Of a DNA stretch of 64,000 bases, positions 53,901-57,101 are shown one piece after another; the first letter of the stretch is position 1; the number at the start of each line of letters is the position of its first letter. The stretch is from the NCBI RefSeq assembly GCF_001427145.1, contig NZ_LMGL01000001.1:1688341-1752340 (forward strand), read 5' to 3'. A model generated the notes under the pieces. The model was not told where the DNA came from. It searched no databases and worked only from the letters and a program-made list of their open reading frames with translations. The DNA is from Microbacterium sp. Root166 (GTDB lineage: Bacteria > Actinomycetota > Actinomycetes > Actinomycetales > Microbacteriaceae). The translations under genes were made by a program, and so were the position numbers.

Positions 53901-56900
53901 CGGCGACGACCGGGCGTCGTTCACGGCGTTCAGCATCCACGTCGAGGCGCAGGATCCGGGGGCGGCCGACGGAGACTTCGAGGTCTACTACTACCCGGAT
54001 CAGGCCTGGCCCGGCTTCGACGATCCCGTGCTCATCGCCTGGGGCACGGCGAACGAGCTCGCCGACTCGACCTACCTGTTCAGCCTCGCCGCAGGCGACG
54101 ACATCCAGGTGCTCCATACCGAGACCGGGACCACCATCCCGATCCTCGCCTTCACCGACGTCGACGCGACGCTGGTCGCCATGCGCGACTGGACCGTGGC
54201 CTACTCGTCGACGAACGGCGACGGCGAGATCACGATGCTCACGAACGGCTTGCTGCAGGTCGTCGAGACGGTGGGGGATCTGCGGGTCGGCACGATCACC
54301 TCGACCGAGGACGACGTGAACCTCTGGGCTCTCGACACGTGGGCATCGATCCTGGATGCCGGCACCGTCGACGACGGCTCGGCACGCGTCGCCGGCGGCA
54401 TCGTCCAGCTCGTTGCGGGCGCCGCGTCGGGCCGCATCGGCGGAGGCGAGGTGCTCGCTCCGGCGGTGCGGGACCACCTTGAGATCGACGCGCGAGAGCA
54501 TGTCACCTCGTTCGCAGGCGGTGACACGCTGCTCGACCAGGTGGCCGGCACCCTGTCCGTCGACTACGTGCAGTCCACCGCCGGGGACGTCGCCATCCGG
54601 ACCAGGAGCGGATCCATCCTCGCCGCACCCGTGGACGGACGGGTCATCGCCGACGGCGGCATCGGCGACGGATCGATCGACCTGATCGCCCTGGGCGGGC
54701 GGATCGGCACCGACAGCGCCGACCGATCCGGCGACCTCGTCATCGACACCGGCCGATTCGGGCGCCTGTACGCCGTGAGCGACACCGTGCCCGACCCGGA
54801 GCCCGAGCCCGAGCCGCTGCCGGGAGAAGAGCCCGAGCCGCCGGTCGAGCCCGAGCCGCTGCCCGGTCTCGGGGGCATCTTCCTCACCGAGGCGATCGGC
54901 ACGCTCGTGGTGCTGCGGGCCGAGACCGACGACGGCGACGTGCGGCTCACCGCTCCGTTCGTCGCGAGCCAGGAGCCCGCGAGCCTGTACGTGACGACCT
55001 CCGGCGAGACGATCGACGGATCCGAGACGCTCACCGAGGGCCGCGTCGTCGCGACCGGCGAGGTGACGCTCCTCGTCGGACAGGACGTCGTGGCGCCCGC
55101 GGGCACGCTCATCCAGGGCGACACGGTCACGATCCGGGCGTCGTTCGGAAAGCCGACGGCTGCCGACGGCGGATCGTCGCTCTACTTCGGCGGCACCATC
55201 GCCGCCCTCCCGATCGCGATCTACGGCGGCCTCGCCGACGATCTGTTCGTCTTCGACGGCACCCTGCTCGTCGGCCACACGCTGGTCTACGGCGGCGTGG
55301 AGGAGACGGGCGAGCTGCCGACGGGCGACGACACGTTCGAGGTCATCCGGCTTCAGACGATGACGGGCGCGCACCTCATGCCCGGTGTGCCGGTGATCCC
55401 CCTGGTCCCGCTCGAGCCCGCCACCCCGATCGGCGAGGAGCCCTTGCCGCCGCTGCCGCCGATGGTCGCGCCGGAACCGGTGGAATGGTTCGCCGGACGC
55501 GCGGTGCGCCACTCGCTGGTCATCTACGGCTTCGACGGTGACGACGACGTCACGGTGCAGACGTGGGGCGGCGCCGACACCGATCCGCTCGGTCACGAGT
55601 ACGAGATCATCGTGCGCGGCGGGGGAGTGCCCGGGTTCGACACCCTCACGGTCGAGGGCACCGACGAAGCGGACGTGTTCCTGTTCCGCGCGCTCGCCGG
55701 GGTCCCGGGTCACCCGGATGCCTCCCGCCCCGCATTCGTCGCCGCGGTCAACGAGACGGCCGGCACGGCCGAGCGCATCGTCTACGACCGTGGCACCGCG
55801 CGACTCACCGTCATCGGTAACGACGGGGACGACACCTTCGCGTTCGACGACAACAGCACCGCCACGACAGTGCAGGGCGGCGCAGGTGCCGACACCTTCA
55901 TCGTGGGCCAGTTCCACCCCGCACCCGCCGTCGAGCCGGCGGTCCAGCCGGGCGACGCGTTCCAGACGGTCGAGACGGAGTTCGGCTGGCTGAGCCGCGG
56001 CGCCACGTTCGCGCTCGTGCTCTACGGTCACGACGGCGATGACGTCTTCCGGGTCAACCGGCACGCGGCCGAGCTGCGGATCGAGGGCACCGTCGGGAAC
56101 GACCTGTACGACGTGCGGGCCGTGCGCGACCCCGACGGCGCCTACCTGCAGAACGGTGTGCTCTGGCTCGAGGGCACCGCGGACACCTCGGGGGCGCCTG
56201 GCGAGGAGACGCTCCTCATCCGCACCGCCGGCGCCGCGGGCGACATCGACGTCCGCTACCTCGCGCAGGAGGTCCTCATCCTCGGCGCGGGCCTGCACAT
56301 CATGACGCGTCTCATGGACGGCGCCACGGTGCTCGCTGTGCCGTTCGCCGTGCCGGCGCCGGTCGTCCTGCCCGCCGATCTGCTGCCGTCGCCCTGGGAT
56401 CTGCTCACGGTCCCGATCCCGGTCGAGATCTCCCGTCTCCCCGGACTCGTCATCATCACCGAGTCCGGCGGCAGCACCCGGCTCATCACCGGCATCCAGG
56501 AGGTCGACAGCTACAAGATCCGGCTCACCGTGCCCGCCACGGAGCGCGTCTACATCGCCATCTCGGGCGCCTACGCGGGCGGCCTGCTCTACGCCGTGGT
56601 GTCGGTCGACGGCGGCGTGACGTACGGCGAGGACGCGGTCCTCGTCATCGAGCCTGGCCAGGTCGGGCCGTTCGAGATCTTCGTTCGGCTCGTGCCGACC
56701 ATCGCGCCGCACGGCATCGGGCTCTTCGCCTTCGTGCCGTCCGCCGAACCCGGCCCCGGCATGATCGTCCAGACCATGAGTCACGTCGTCTCGAGCGCCG
56801 ACCCGCGCTTCGACTCGGCGCGCGCCGCGAACGTCTACATCAACCTCCCGCCGCCGCTCGTTCCGTCCAGCGAGGATCCGGACGACCCGACGGATCCGAC

Positions 56901-57093
56901 CGACCCGACGGATCCGACCGATCCCGGCGGAGACGGCGGAGGCTCGGGTACGTCCGACGGCGGCGACGCCGACGGTTCGGAGGACGGTCTTGCGGTGACG
57001 GGCGAGGAACCCGACATCCGTCTCCTCGGCTTCGCGCTCCTCGCGCTCATGCTCGGTCTCGCGCTCGTCCTGTCTCGGCGCCGCCGGGCCTGA
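26767..57093 (+). CDS. Giant (about 10,108-residue) repeat-rich, LAVTG-anchored surface protein
   Basis: One uninterrupted 30.3-kb reading frame. In order it has a signal peptide (cleavage near residue 55), a Pro/Glu-rich region (about 167-368), about eleven repeats of 375-410 residues with hydrophilic hinges (about 1080-5550), a beta-solenoid-like part with GxAGVG motifs (about 5550-7950), HGL/GGL modules, a cysteine-containing Gly/Asp-rich part, RTX-like GDD repeats (about 9480-9760), a DPT spacer, and LAVTG at 10075-10079 with a hydrophobic helix and RRRRA tail. Composition is Ala/Gly/Thr/Val/Asp-dominated with little Met, Lys or Cys. The pattern resembles giant filamentous adhesins of the LktA type, but it is anchored by a sortase. 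Its role (adhesion, biofilm, cell-cell contact) is inferred. No sortase or maturation gene is adjacent. The frame could be checked for sequencing collapse in the repeats. Confidence 0.93.
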   Translation: MSRRYLAFEASRTRSGSTAAPSARAQRTVAVVLAAVLAAGQLMWGGAAGAPSAGAQERTGEGMPWAVGPGAGTAAEDLLGEDTEGDDEAPDGGVPELLVPPVTDPRDYSRMIVSPAGPRRIAPAAPANPYGPNCREVTTNDGSGSTSTTLVCGPSSGPGNGNGPQAPAIPAMPGLPTPPQPPAAPTAPAPPAGLPGVPTPGVPGPPAPEVPAPPAPEPAPQTPANPPAPVPPEVPEQPPVPGVPEQPAAPGAPETPGTPDGVTGSAAFLDVRPFEVDEPAAGDPAPVDVPESPEPTEPPTVPAPEAPEPTEPPAAPEPPAEGSEPEGEAPEVPAEPGEPGAPDEDPAAPEPADPSEAEPETPEAPAADVEIDRDVDDEIISISQNAGGDLVITTNDGDTTVVPAASVRIHTNGARAIIRIIGALLFAGIDFDLRAARILLNGATLTGGNILLTAIAELLEADEPEPCDVEPCEPAPAPTTPAPVEAEIIIDGGSTVTGENVVLIAQANNETDESAGASIAVTDSSIVSTGYVGIHASAMTAGEDATVEVLLTDATVNGENVVVRAHAKVTHTETEESDEAVTSALGEANATARVIVRDGSIAATGAGASGDVHLSALAEVDLDVTATGTGTDDVDAAGAYSDASATAVVQVEGQAAITATGDLTLLAQTDTDVDTTATAQQAGGAIAVSRIAIDTRAAVTSSGAVGAGGVLHVEAASVYAVSTVATASAGGATQNGTAPTATTDGNATTPDGSVDLAAALAYTDLDVTTLATAGATPTALYTADGGVILVSRAHGSATAEADASAVAEDATGVGVAVAVNSVDIDTRTAVGDAAFAAPSLSAYAIAASPEGAPASAFRAIATSGAGAADSFGVAGALAIALVSRTTQALLGGGPVAFQGGEPTDARFEAFSSAATFATAAPATAAGVATGLGAHVALGIVNDATTAELTAPAVTGSGDLSLLATTVSPQTVTANGGAASGAVSTVLALSVSNASATSRVADAPESLAVAGALTMRAALVAPVTTTARGDITAGDGAAIGAVIALTFADHSASADLDRDVVATGDVALSAEARGSSDTDAASSATGAEGAAPGFGLLAAADPSAQIAGARSWADGAAPAGGGAGSTPAAPTPATPQGTVLAAAAVALSIHDLTSDVVVDGVSIQAANASFTAFGNLQADATASGGPWDRGPPAEGGEPAATTIAAAVALTLADARVRTALAADASVVASSLSLTAGVAPLTASGVNDPAHRIAATATGGAGSGGDLSVAGSVALALSSVETSSALQGSFDGATLAIAATGVAETSARATLATDGGTGATTGVGASFALATSSTHTTATLSGSATGMADAAVTASGTDIVRAEASGSAAGADLAIAPFAAVAMGNTRTVALVDGAGGLAVQDLVVTAVQRAETHAAAKAAVASGGDAAIGVGLALALADHSVEARLARDVTAAAAADGSADVTVGATGVSKTTSDAEASASGAPENSAGGSAGGGVDGQVAATQSTANAIAAESGRPGNAGTPASAETSDGGVNVAAAVAVTVAESVVSAIIAGAVTAETVTVVAGEHTDATSRADGRASQGADATVGAAVAITDSSLAASALATEGASITSPATTIHVRMVADGADTVSASGAESIAGAGGGDVSVAGSVAIALVDRALRAALDGSAGGASLTVAANGTSSTTVKALPAGAGVTDAGDLGVGASFALAIVRAETLAELGDGATLAGVAALTVDARSTVTTTTEARMGAAGGGVSVTPAVATTVSTIRTIARLGAGDAAALTGALRLTAQQHATAGATAGAIALSTGTAAIGASLALTMAEHTAEAQLARDVTAESAALTAHAVSEVTSNATASAAGSPENADDSDDPANPGGAAGDGVDQAVQRQRDHADSTAGSPALAGTGTPSAATSQGGVAVAAAVAVTLAELAAGVVLAGDLTTMGSAIIDAATHSDVRSLADGSASEATDAAIGAAVALTRADISTNAVVPTGVVVAAGGLQLFARALDDGGDATSALAAEALAGAGGGKLSVAGSVAIALVNHSTRAAVDGSVAIAGGGAVTASATSDLATTAKAYPHEGGVEGAESLGIGASFALAVVTGTTLAELSSAGAITGASGITLYSNGASATTADAKMGARGGSVALTPVVATTLTTETAEARVVGDGALQLTGTLRLDAILDASATANATADVTNATTAGVGISLALAMPNHRALATVERDVVAGGDVLVHSFLTSKATTTAVASAAGAPENSGEGGEGGAGVDQQLGQERAHADGVATTAGGAGSQGTVPSAATSDGTVNAAAAVALTLATALSRATVESAVVTAGGQVRLAALENADQSSDADGSAADGATATIGAGVALTRADISTEAIVSAGASVTAASLQLSTVTLANGDDTASVTTAESAAGAGDGKVSVAGSVAIALVNHSSLASLRGTATVAGAVLISAANSTGVVAKALPHGDGVTGASTLGIGASVALAIATGEMAAEIADGAALADAGSLTLFASGRSTMTVEARMGATGGGVALTPVLATALSTEAALARIGTGAQLSVGGAIRMDAVLNATANATATAEVEGAGDAGVGVALALAMPQHRAITEIARDATAEGDVALASFLTSSSLTNAIASAAGAPENGADSGDAANPGGAAGGGVDQQLQAQREHADGVATAGGGAPSASGASAPSAETSEGGVNAAAAIALTLATAVSEARVLAGATVTSSGAMSLAALDDIDRQAKADGSAADGGTATIGAAVALAKGEGWTRASVSAGATVRAASLQVLTTALAGGSSVLSAESMAGAGDGKISVAGSVAIALTTHESTAVIAGAVQLTGDAVVSASRTLETAAKALPHGVGVGGAGTLGIGASFALAIVTGRTTAALADGATLTGAANLTLTANGRSTVAVEAKMGATGGGVALTPVVAIALSTETAHVLLAPGAALALTGTLRLDAVLNATANATATAEVEGAGDAGIGIALALAMPSHSALARVGRVVTASEVHLATFLTSGSATTAVASASGAPENETPADADPSAPGGVDQQLAAQRDHADGVAEDNGGATSGAAAAPSAETSEGKVNAAAAIALTLATMLSESVIAPGVTVTAGTVRLAALENADQAATADGSASQGSSATIGAAVAITDADVTTRALLSAGATVVATELVLATATLANGGDAASAADATAMAGAGGGSLSVAGSLALLVADRESTARLAGTATLTGAATLAARSAATTTAKALPHGVGAEAAEGGVGSGASVGIAIIRHDTLAELADGAILTGATDVTLLATTADTSTVEAKMGAQGGDVALAPAVAIDLSNVTTTTRLGTGPAALILTGDLAMHATQEAEASASGTSSVAGAADAGIGISLGLPIANHTVTTRMEREVVAGGAVTLRTASVSRTTASANASAAGAPGSDEEPAPGEPSGVDRQIGDQVAFADQVGAAQTGSGTGGAEAPAAETSGGGVQAAAAIAVALSTVVSEVIVTVGDLRAGGIATLQTEANTDASATADGSATQPAGGTASIGAAVAITLSDVRNAAVVPGTLTITAGDLVVRAQTAVDGDDHTATIAANATSGAGGGDVSIAGSFALAVVDHQTRAAIEGDVVLTSSDVWVSAASDLASTVKALPAGAGVTEADDLGFGASVALNLVTHRTVAEIADGVVITGADDVVLQATVADVAVTEARMGAAGGGVSIAPAVATTLSNVTAATRVGTGSLALDGSLQLASALNSSVTSTASAAAVSGGDAAIGVSLGLSIANHASTSDLARVVDAGGDIVLRASAISDSAASATASAAGAPEEDTGAPDEDPDNSGVNELINREQDHADGQAAQNGLETSGGDDQRAPQAETSEGGVNAAAAVGVSLSSPVVRAGVTSEVGDLTAAGTVAFMTAANTDSSSAGDGSAVGGGTANIGVGVGITLMDVVNTATVPAHLTVRAHDLIVQADVAADGADTTSTISAIGTSGAGGGEFAGAGSLGLAVVKHLTRAAIDGTVELTGGDAAVTAKSDVATTAKALPHGEDQDPATSLGLGISVGLAIVTHDTVAEVADGVLATGIRNLVLTADAKHVTTVEAKMGARGAIAITPSIGIALSNVSTLARLGAGATQQLTGTLALTATQKALADTVASAAALDATDAAVGFGLALTYADHSSMAVLGRDVDAAQHVLLRASNISESSALAEASAAGAPENEESGDPENPGGGAGTGVDQLAGEQRGYADAQAAQNGAPDSGDTENPPAETSEGGVAVAAAIGILVAEVHAESLILPEVATIIAGGQLRVESSTNTDARSGGDGSSVSSGGDANIGVGVALTLATTVNRSIIPVTLSATAGDVVVSATVAADGDDVTATYGAAAASGAGGGNISVAGSVAIAIITTDTLASVLGTLALTSGDVAVAARSAVDGTVTALPHKAGDEDGDGEVEGAGGEDFIGGVSTEGDFGLGAAFVIVLDTHRTSALIGDDVVISGAQDVVVSAEATDEVTAEAKMGAKGGGVAIAPAVSIVLSNVTTTARIGTGSLEASGDVWIRATQTASALNSTTAAAIAGADAAVGISFALTIPNHDVLAELARTVDAGGSLTLQAYSRSASSAKATASAAGAPENEADSGSPDPENQGGTAGDGVDQFATQQRGYADQRSSESGGSGSGDAETPSAETSEGPVAVAAAVGIVVATIQPIARITEDVTELTAVGTVRILSSHNTDVATGGDGSSASEGASATIGVGIAISWVDVVNHAIVPDWLTITAGGLVVGATTTPDDAGDRTSTVSAEAASGAGGGKISVAGSVAIAQVNADTLAAVYGDVLLTGDDADAVIMASDALSTTAKALPKGDGVVSTGNVGVGASFALALVFSETHALIDDGVQVTGADDLTVAAASESHTANEAKMGAKGGGVTVTPAIGITVSEISTTAVIGTLPDALEATGDVFAIVEHATSAKTTTDAEAGEAATAVGVSLALNFAFDVAFAETRRDVVAGGSAVFTVTGSALAGATAKASSSGAPAQNDEGGSGAGGVDGQVAQQRSYADQQTAANRGSGMQSTSSPSASTSGGSVSVAAAIALSIADASFTAHLPDGLSITAGGHVWFLSRAQVDSKTEADASATVVASGGGGGGGGGGGGSSSTAIGAAVALNLVWVENRAWLGEDTEVEANGFAVSATMTPLPNDGRHDFAAVAKSGAGSPSGTGVAGALGLNIVTDHTEAWIPSSAVVTFGTGDVTVAAENLRTDTARAVSDAKAGGGSVGVGVSIALNVLATDVTRAEIHDGADVTGGSNVTVRADHSDAVVNEVKAGSATTGGGAAVAPAVGIDVVLPVVLARIGTAGPRPFTATGQVLVRATSTTTVQANGDAEASGSGTAVGAIIVINVVDVAVNAQVIQDVTAGSLWLVSSATVSSSAVTAASASGAKKAEAGEAQDADQQAQQELDGNQATSGLGIGLPSSQSTVAQGNGTANSQSGQSSDGVGVGAAVSVNWVTVESRSIVPDDRTVRVGGMFALLSSAHVDAKAHATGKAFPSGTTAVGAGISLNVATVDDLASLGAGADVVAGDMALTARTPEGAQNDFEARSVAVAAPDPTSGGGGGSGGAAVAGSVAVQVLQLHNEAVIGQGSTLRIAGDLTLHATNPMGMQAMAVSAAASMSGSGVGAGIVVQFVDADTLAHIDSSFERPTIIEAGGAIIGRAAAHLQALAAPDIGIDFIDIPDFTGVALGAALGGGDAGVGGSVIVNVTNRNTGAWLGEAAQVNQTIGTTDADQHFAFTASDQTEFVDLAGALGLTTGSAGVGFALIVGVHNKDVRATIGEGVAARLGGSVWLDAQAGESWTQVVAGGAAASSAAIAGSFLVLIVNKGDGAPGTRALIESSAQNPTEVLAQGGMTITAADPVGGSTLFAGAVGVSTGTAGIGVATVVFVRDAIVEAQVGDAAWLRAAGGLGLVLTADQSQDVWMVAVAGGGAGTAGVAGAITTGVYDHETRAHLGRGVTLDGTSPDGEAGARLRATDHTVLRGIAGQAAAGGTAGVGLGADVQVMHKHTEASIAPQVLATVPGDVTIDADSSEDVTSVSAGAAVGGTAGVSVNAAVPVYDVTTLAFIGEECAAAVASEANCAPSRSIVLAGGSVRITANEVLTMDLIAGSIAIGGTAGVGIGAAVPVLTKTTRAFIGDLSVVTALALTDGVLGTLGGFDISYIDTRFDPQFALDPDGYTIDLGYAHGIDDGEVVTYFSGGGQALLGLGDGLEFYALVDPTAPTKIRLSLTQGGDPLAISAPARPGRSHRIVPLDEASVPAALQPYFIPGDVSGSTITLPYDLVASNGEVVIYTANGGTAIGGLVDGESYYVVGRAGNSLQLARTEGGPAIALDASAATGRAHSLVRQDTQPPGDPALATGIRVLSPRMGAIRGVAVIANNSDEILAIGGAGAVGGSAGVGVAGNVNVVNVDTDAFIGRLARVNDVANEEASPFQSVAVQAGGSFRQLMVSAALGAGTVGVGVSAAVDVVDLDQDAQIRAGAIVRARSDVVVAAMGNEDVTAASAALGGGFVGVAVAVTVAIVNAHTHALVAGGATVDAGNNVIVSAIDDSSYTTVTGGIGVGFVGVGVGVAVVTTTKSTDARIGAGATVDARALRGAFGSISDDAYLGAGVLGLAVTAQSSQRLFGLVIGAGGGFVGAAGGVGVTLLDITTNASIDSTSAARTRINADPAGAGAWQSVLVAAHDTTDTLTIAAALAVGAVAVSGAVDIGIADIAVTTSIGDFAEVRAAHSLTMEATSVREIQTFAANIAGGAVGVGASVSVWTVGGTPSGSYDDGGDGGPRDALGSAGGSPQQQADTVVAGEGDSGNGLGGFRDILSGAEDEEGASQNVAAMHRQNGIAAANGAVQSAQTGDSIVADSFATAPMRGTSSRIGANALIETGRGIAVLADADDTYFGLAGSASAGIAGIGAAVLVATLRPTIEAGVSSGTVLRSGGDITVRSRHAEDTFGLAFAGQVGVVGVGGQIVVISSVVDQEAHIDDGVSIPAAYGTVAVEAIADRTLEANTIGLQIAGVAVGGSVVIVDLSGDGETSDTIARIGNVLIGSESPVGGVRVLADSDIRIDASALALSVGVAFSATGAGADIEIPGRTEATFAGSVVSFGSVSVRAVGRNAVSTLIAAVQGSGVATIGAFVTEAVISRDTLASTAVGTVIRAAGAVTVAADSRNHADASIASGSFAGFLGAAAQMQSATVSGLTEALLRSTVDQSGSVAVTAVGENRAIANGVLLALGLATISGALITATVTEDAAIRAAASGPFIHSLGVVAVTATVATDGGSGGLAGGNLAKAFLTAVSGALFSGSAYGARAELRGATTATLDSPVYSSNGVQVVATATNTADVDTFSAALGLFTVELLVAEATVFGSAATRARVLQNVYANGMSTVRATAANTTTVDTDTAAISLAGGAATLPGARIAAATEALFAAGLEGRGLTVDASATNRATVALNMLMVGILGSVSLTGESFAEVTAAAETRAEIASGGRPVHARTGALAVTAWSLNAAKLDVSRGGGGGLDLSVVAPRSSVAAATIARVGAADHTSSSFAVSASSQNSASTTLALTSISAIGGNGVSATAVVVEGATTSATVAAGARLVATGAVSVDATQREGTAVSASMNGTAIGLVASISLFGVFATQSAGALAAFDGSIYGSASLRVQSTASGAVTATMRAASGGTIDVTTASATAAIGSTASTVARYGSGVLVVNGAVGVGAAQTTTANATTDSNGGGAVSFRDSTATATIDAAAHASTAARQTFGTGTSVRATANRTVDAFGGQVGVSLGGGSSLVATARIGSAARTDALILPGAVIHAPDAAVVVEAVSTNRADAGAGAVGIGVIVNVGNSDPRAEILGATRAQMAAGIPFAASLRVEARSADLALASLESRSGGLIEVGDGVAVANVDTDVTTDVGGGANAPIIVRGDADLVVDSQPRAVSDTQSSSGGGVRVAHNAAVATNRTSVVLDIADGTPLAAGGSITLTARQNTVEQPGPVGLSFDAVEGVDTGTEQIVLSGHGLADLALVTYDAQGQTPVGGLNPGDPYRVIVIDPNRIELGALLAGGRATGADDTLWFGWYLSIGGFFELSQPREHGLREGQRVIYKAPAGSVPGLVSGKAYTVKIVDEFRVQLIDAETPAAPVSFASSSISGDGLRILASNGYAVGAALEYVAPASLAQFAGAFVEARQWTADDPANDREAGQLMVIDGNIQYFGTGDDSIAIRDHGLTTGREVWYQATSSVIGGLSNERSYWVIAVDGDRIRLADSYCEAVGFAGDSTCFETVQTGVDEDDNPIFEDIPIEIAALVLAAQYGADTVHTLYDPAAKPVLGLRNGQRYYVVARDDAGFSVSASAGGAAIVLGAGGGTSSFRPAVVDLGDASIALGDKQRLTIDLTADGTGTQQFVPGTVELALAGGGEFTESFVDGGGGGFISTGETEPSTTVSADVDFIIGDGAKLSAGGDVDVLVSSHVAGNAEARSRSGGAIDISSSRSRVSAEATTDIVFGTGSEVDAGGSVNVLSLTRASGKGKADTKAGGFGTGVSAWVRLSLIALSTVTLNGRITTGDDIRVNNQSAFFADAWMNANSASVGGAASGGECDIQVNDGRNTGCHTYGRSANVINVGGTAWLEGDDVSLRAALAGSSMRDEGYSRGEGVGQDADARAQVRVDSASVIEIFSGAKIIGRQSVTLTADQGGEGTVDLRAHARASCGCLGGDTDADSRVTFNGESRITAHRFAMVKTASLLVQALQSAVAVNATTSRSGAAFDGGSQSSPESASTTRRIQWSADVILHSPTPLLVIDEDGRVVELHGLTASANGSTLAVGSLVASGAVIEVAPIENDGGGEARFVANHGSHPAVVQRVVYDGVAHDGTWRIQSTFDSVTIHNHSDRELHIDRISVVNLDANPAAEVEIVSPDSEGFRFRIAKPLFPATLVDIANLGTPGDRDLVLEGLIDNPIGTTLIVNDEGDILAADTGAIRTNIARLDAPRGTIGRWTGGGEFLAREQIDITLVQSDYLVDEVDPTRPVSLIADAAEDVVLDITYIARMTADSPYIATAFAPQLGPIHAGRDIDIVVHDSLTGDDRASFTAFSIHVEAQDPGAADGDFEVYYYPDQAWPGFDDPVLIAWGTANELADSTYLFSLAAGDDIQVLHTETGTTIPILAFTDVDATLVAMRDWTVAYSSTNGDGEITMLTNGLLQVVETVGDLRVGTITSTEDDVNLWALDTWASILDAGTVDDGSARVAGGIVQLVAGAASGRIGGGEVLAPAVRDHLEIDAREHVTSFAGGDTLLDQVAGTLSVDYVQSTAGDVAIRTRSGSILAAPVDGRVIADGGIGDGSIDLIALGGRIGTDSADRSGDLVIDTGRFGRLYAVSDTVPDPEPEPEPLPGEEPEPPVEPEPLPGLGGIFLTEAIGTLVVLRAETDDGDVRLTAPFVASQEPASLYVTTSGETIDGSETLTEGRVVATGEVTLLVGQDVVAPAGTLIQGDTVTIRASFGKPTAADGGSSLYFGGTIAALPIAIYGGLADDLFVFDGTLLVGHTLVYGGVEETGELPTGDDTFEVIRLQTMTGAHLMPGVPVIPLVPLEPATPIGEEPLPPLPPMVAPEPVEWFAGRAVRHSLVIYGFDGDDDVTVQTWGGADTDPLGHEYEIIVRGGGVPGFDTLTVEGTDEADVFLFRALAGVPGHPDASRPAFVAAVNETAGTAERIVYDRGTARLTVIGNDGDDTFAFDDNSTATTVQGGAGADTFIVGQFHPAPAVEPAVQPGDAFQTVETEFGWLSRGATFALVLYGHDGDDVFRVNRHAAELRIEGTVGNDLYDVRAVRDPDGAYLQNGVLWLEGTADTSGAPGEETLLIRTAGAAGDIDVRYLAQEVLILGAGLHIMTRLMDGATVLAVPFAVPAPVVLPADLLPSPWDLLTVPIPVEISRLPGLVIITESGGSTRLITGIQEVDSYKIRLTVPATERVYIAISGAYAGGLLYAVVSVDGGVTYGEDAVLVIEPGQVGPFEIFVRLVPTIAPHGIGLFAFVPSAEPGPGMIVQTMSHVVSSADPRFDSARAANVYINLPPPLVPSSEDPDDPTDPTDPTDPTDPGGDGGGSGTSDGGDADGSEDGLAVTGEEPDIRLLGFALLALMLGLALVLSRRRRA
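27265..27870 (+). repeat. Pro/Glu-rich low-complexity stretch near the N-terminus
   Basis: About 200 residues dominated by PAP, PEVP, PEP and PTEPP motifs, turning strongly acidic toward the end. Probably extended and rigid. Two cysteines just before it (near 27166 and 27220) could form a disulfide. Confidence 0.8.
30003..43400 (+). repeat. Tandem array of about eleven 375-410-residue units
   Basis: Each unit ends in a hinge that begins SAAGAPEN or a variant, contains an acidic/Gly/Gln stretch and a GVDQQ...HADG segment, and ends in SAETSEGGV. Hinges start near 31192, 32317, 33475, 34615, 35773, 36931, 38082, 39246, 40474, 41665 and 42871, with a degenerate one near 30003. Spacing is 1125-1228 nt. 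Between hinges the recurring order is DGSA..ATIGA-VA, AGAGGG-VAGSVAIAL, KALPHG, LGIGAS-ALA, ARMGA-GGGVALTP and LARDV. Confidence 0.85.
43400..50640 (+). repeat. Beta-solenoid-like region with GxAGVG short repeats
   Basis: A weaker repeat of about 80-100 residues recurs: GGTAGVGVGAAV, then V..TT.A.IG..A.V.A, then V.V.A. Clear copies lie around 44690, 44850, 45040, 45890, 46080, 46230 and 46380. After about 47300 the Gly motifs are replaced by Ala/Ser/Thr-rich versions. The pattern resembles the LktA-type filamentous adhesin repeat. Confidence 0.65.
45250..45760 (+). repeat. HGL/GGL-type module pair, copy set 1
   Basis: Two modules of about 85-95 residues: AHGIDDGEVVTYFSGGGQAL...GLGDG..FYALVD and LVASNGEVVIYTANGGTAIGGLVDGESYYVVG. 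They interrupt the solenoid. Confidence 0.7.
50690..51780 (+). repeat. HGL/GGL-type modules, copy set 2
   Basis: Three to four related modules: GHGLADLALVTYDAQGQTPVGGLNPGDPYRV; EHGLREGQRVIYKAPAG...GLVSGKAYTV; DHGLTTGREVWYQATSSVIGGLSN; and a shortened one ending VLGLRNGQRYYVVARD. They are the same type as the pair at 45.3-45.8 kb. Confidence 0.75.
54780..54880 (+). repeat. Short Pro/Glu (PEPEP) repeat
   Basis: A run of EPEPEPLPGEEPEPP followed by EPEPLPG. Likely an extended linker before the RTX-like part. Confidence 0.7.
55215..56045 (+). repeat. RTX-like degenerate GDD repeats
   Basis: IYGFDGDDDV, VIGNDGDDTFAF, VQGGAGADTFIVG and LYGHDGDDVFRV resemble GGxGxDx calcium-binding nonapeptides but are singly spaced and incomplete. 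Confidence 0.55.
56870..56940 (+). repeat. DPT tandem repeat before the sorting signal
   Basis: About four DP-T triplets in a row (DPTDPTDPTDPTD) followed by a Gly/Ser/Asp-rich tail. The DNA repeats as GACCCGACGGATCC-like units. Confidence 0.8.
56989..57093 (+). other. LAVTG cell-wall sorting signal
   Basis: LAVTG (residues 10075-10079), then EEPDIR, then a hydrophobic stretch (LLGFALLALMLGLALVL) and SRRRRA at the C-terminus. This is the tripartite layout of sortase substrates, with the LAxTG variant used by class E sortases in high-GC actinobacteria. Confidence 0.85.
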
Positions 57094-57101
57094 CCGCCTT
57101 T

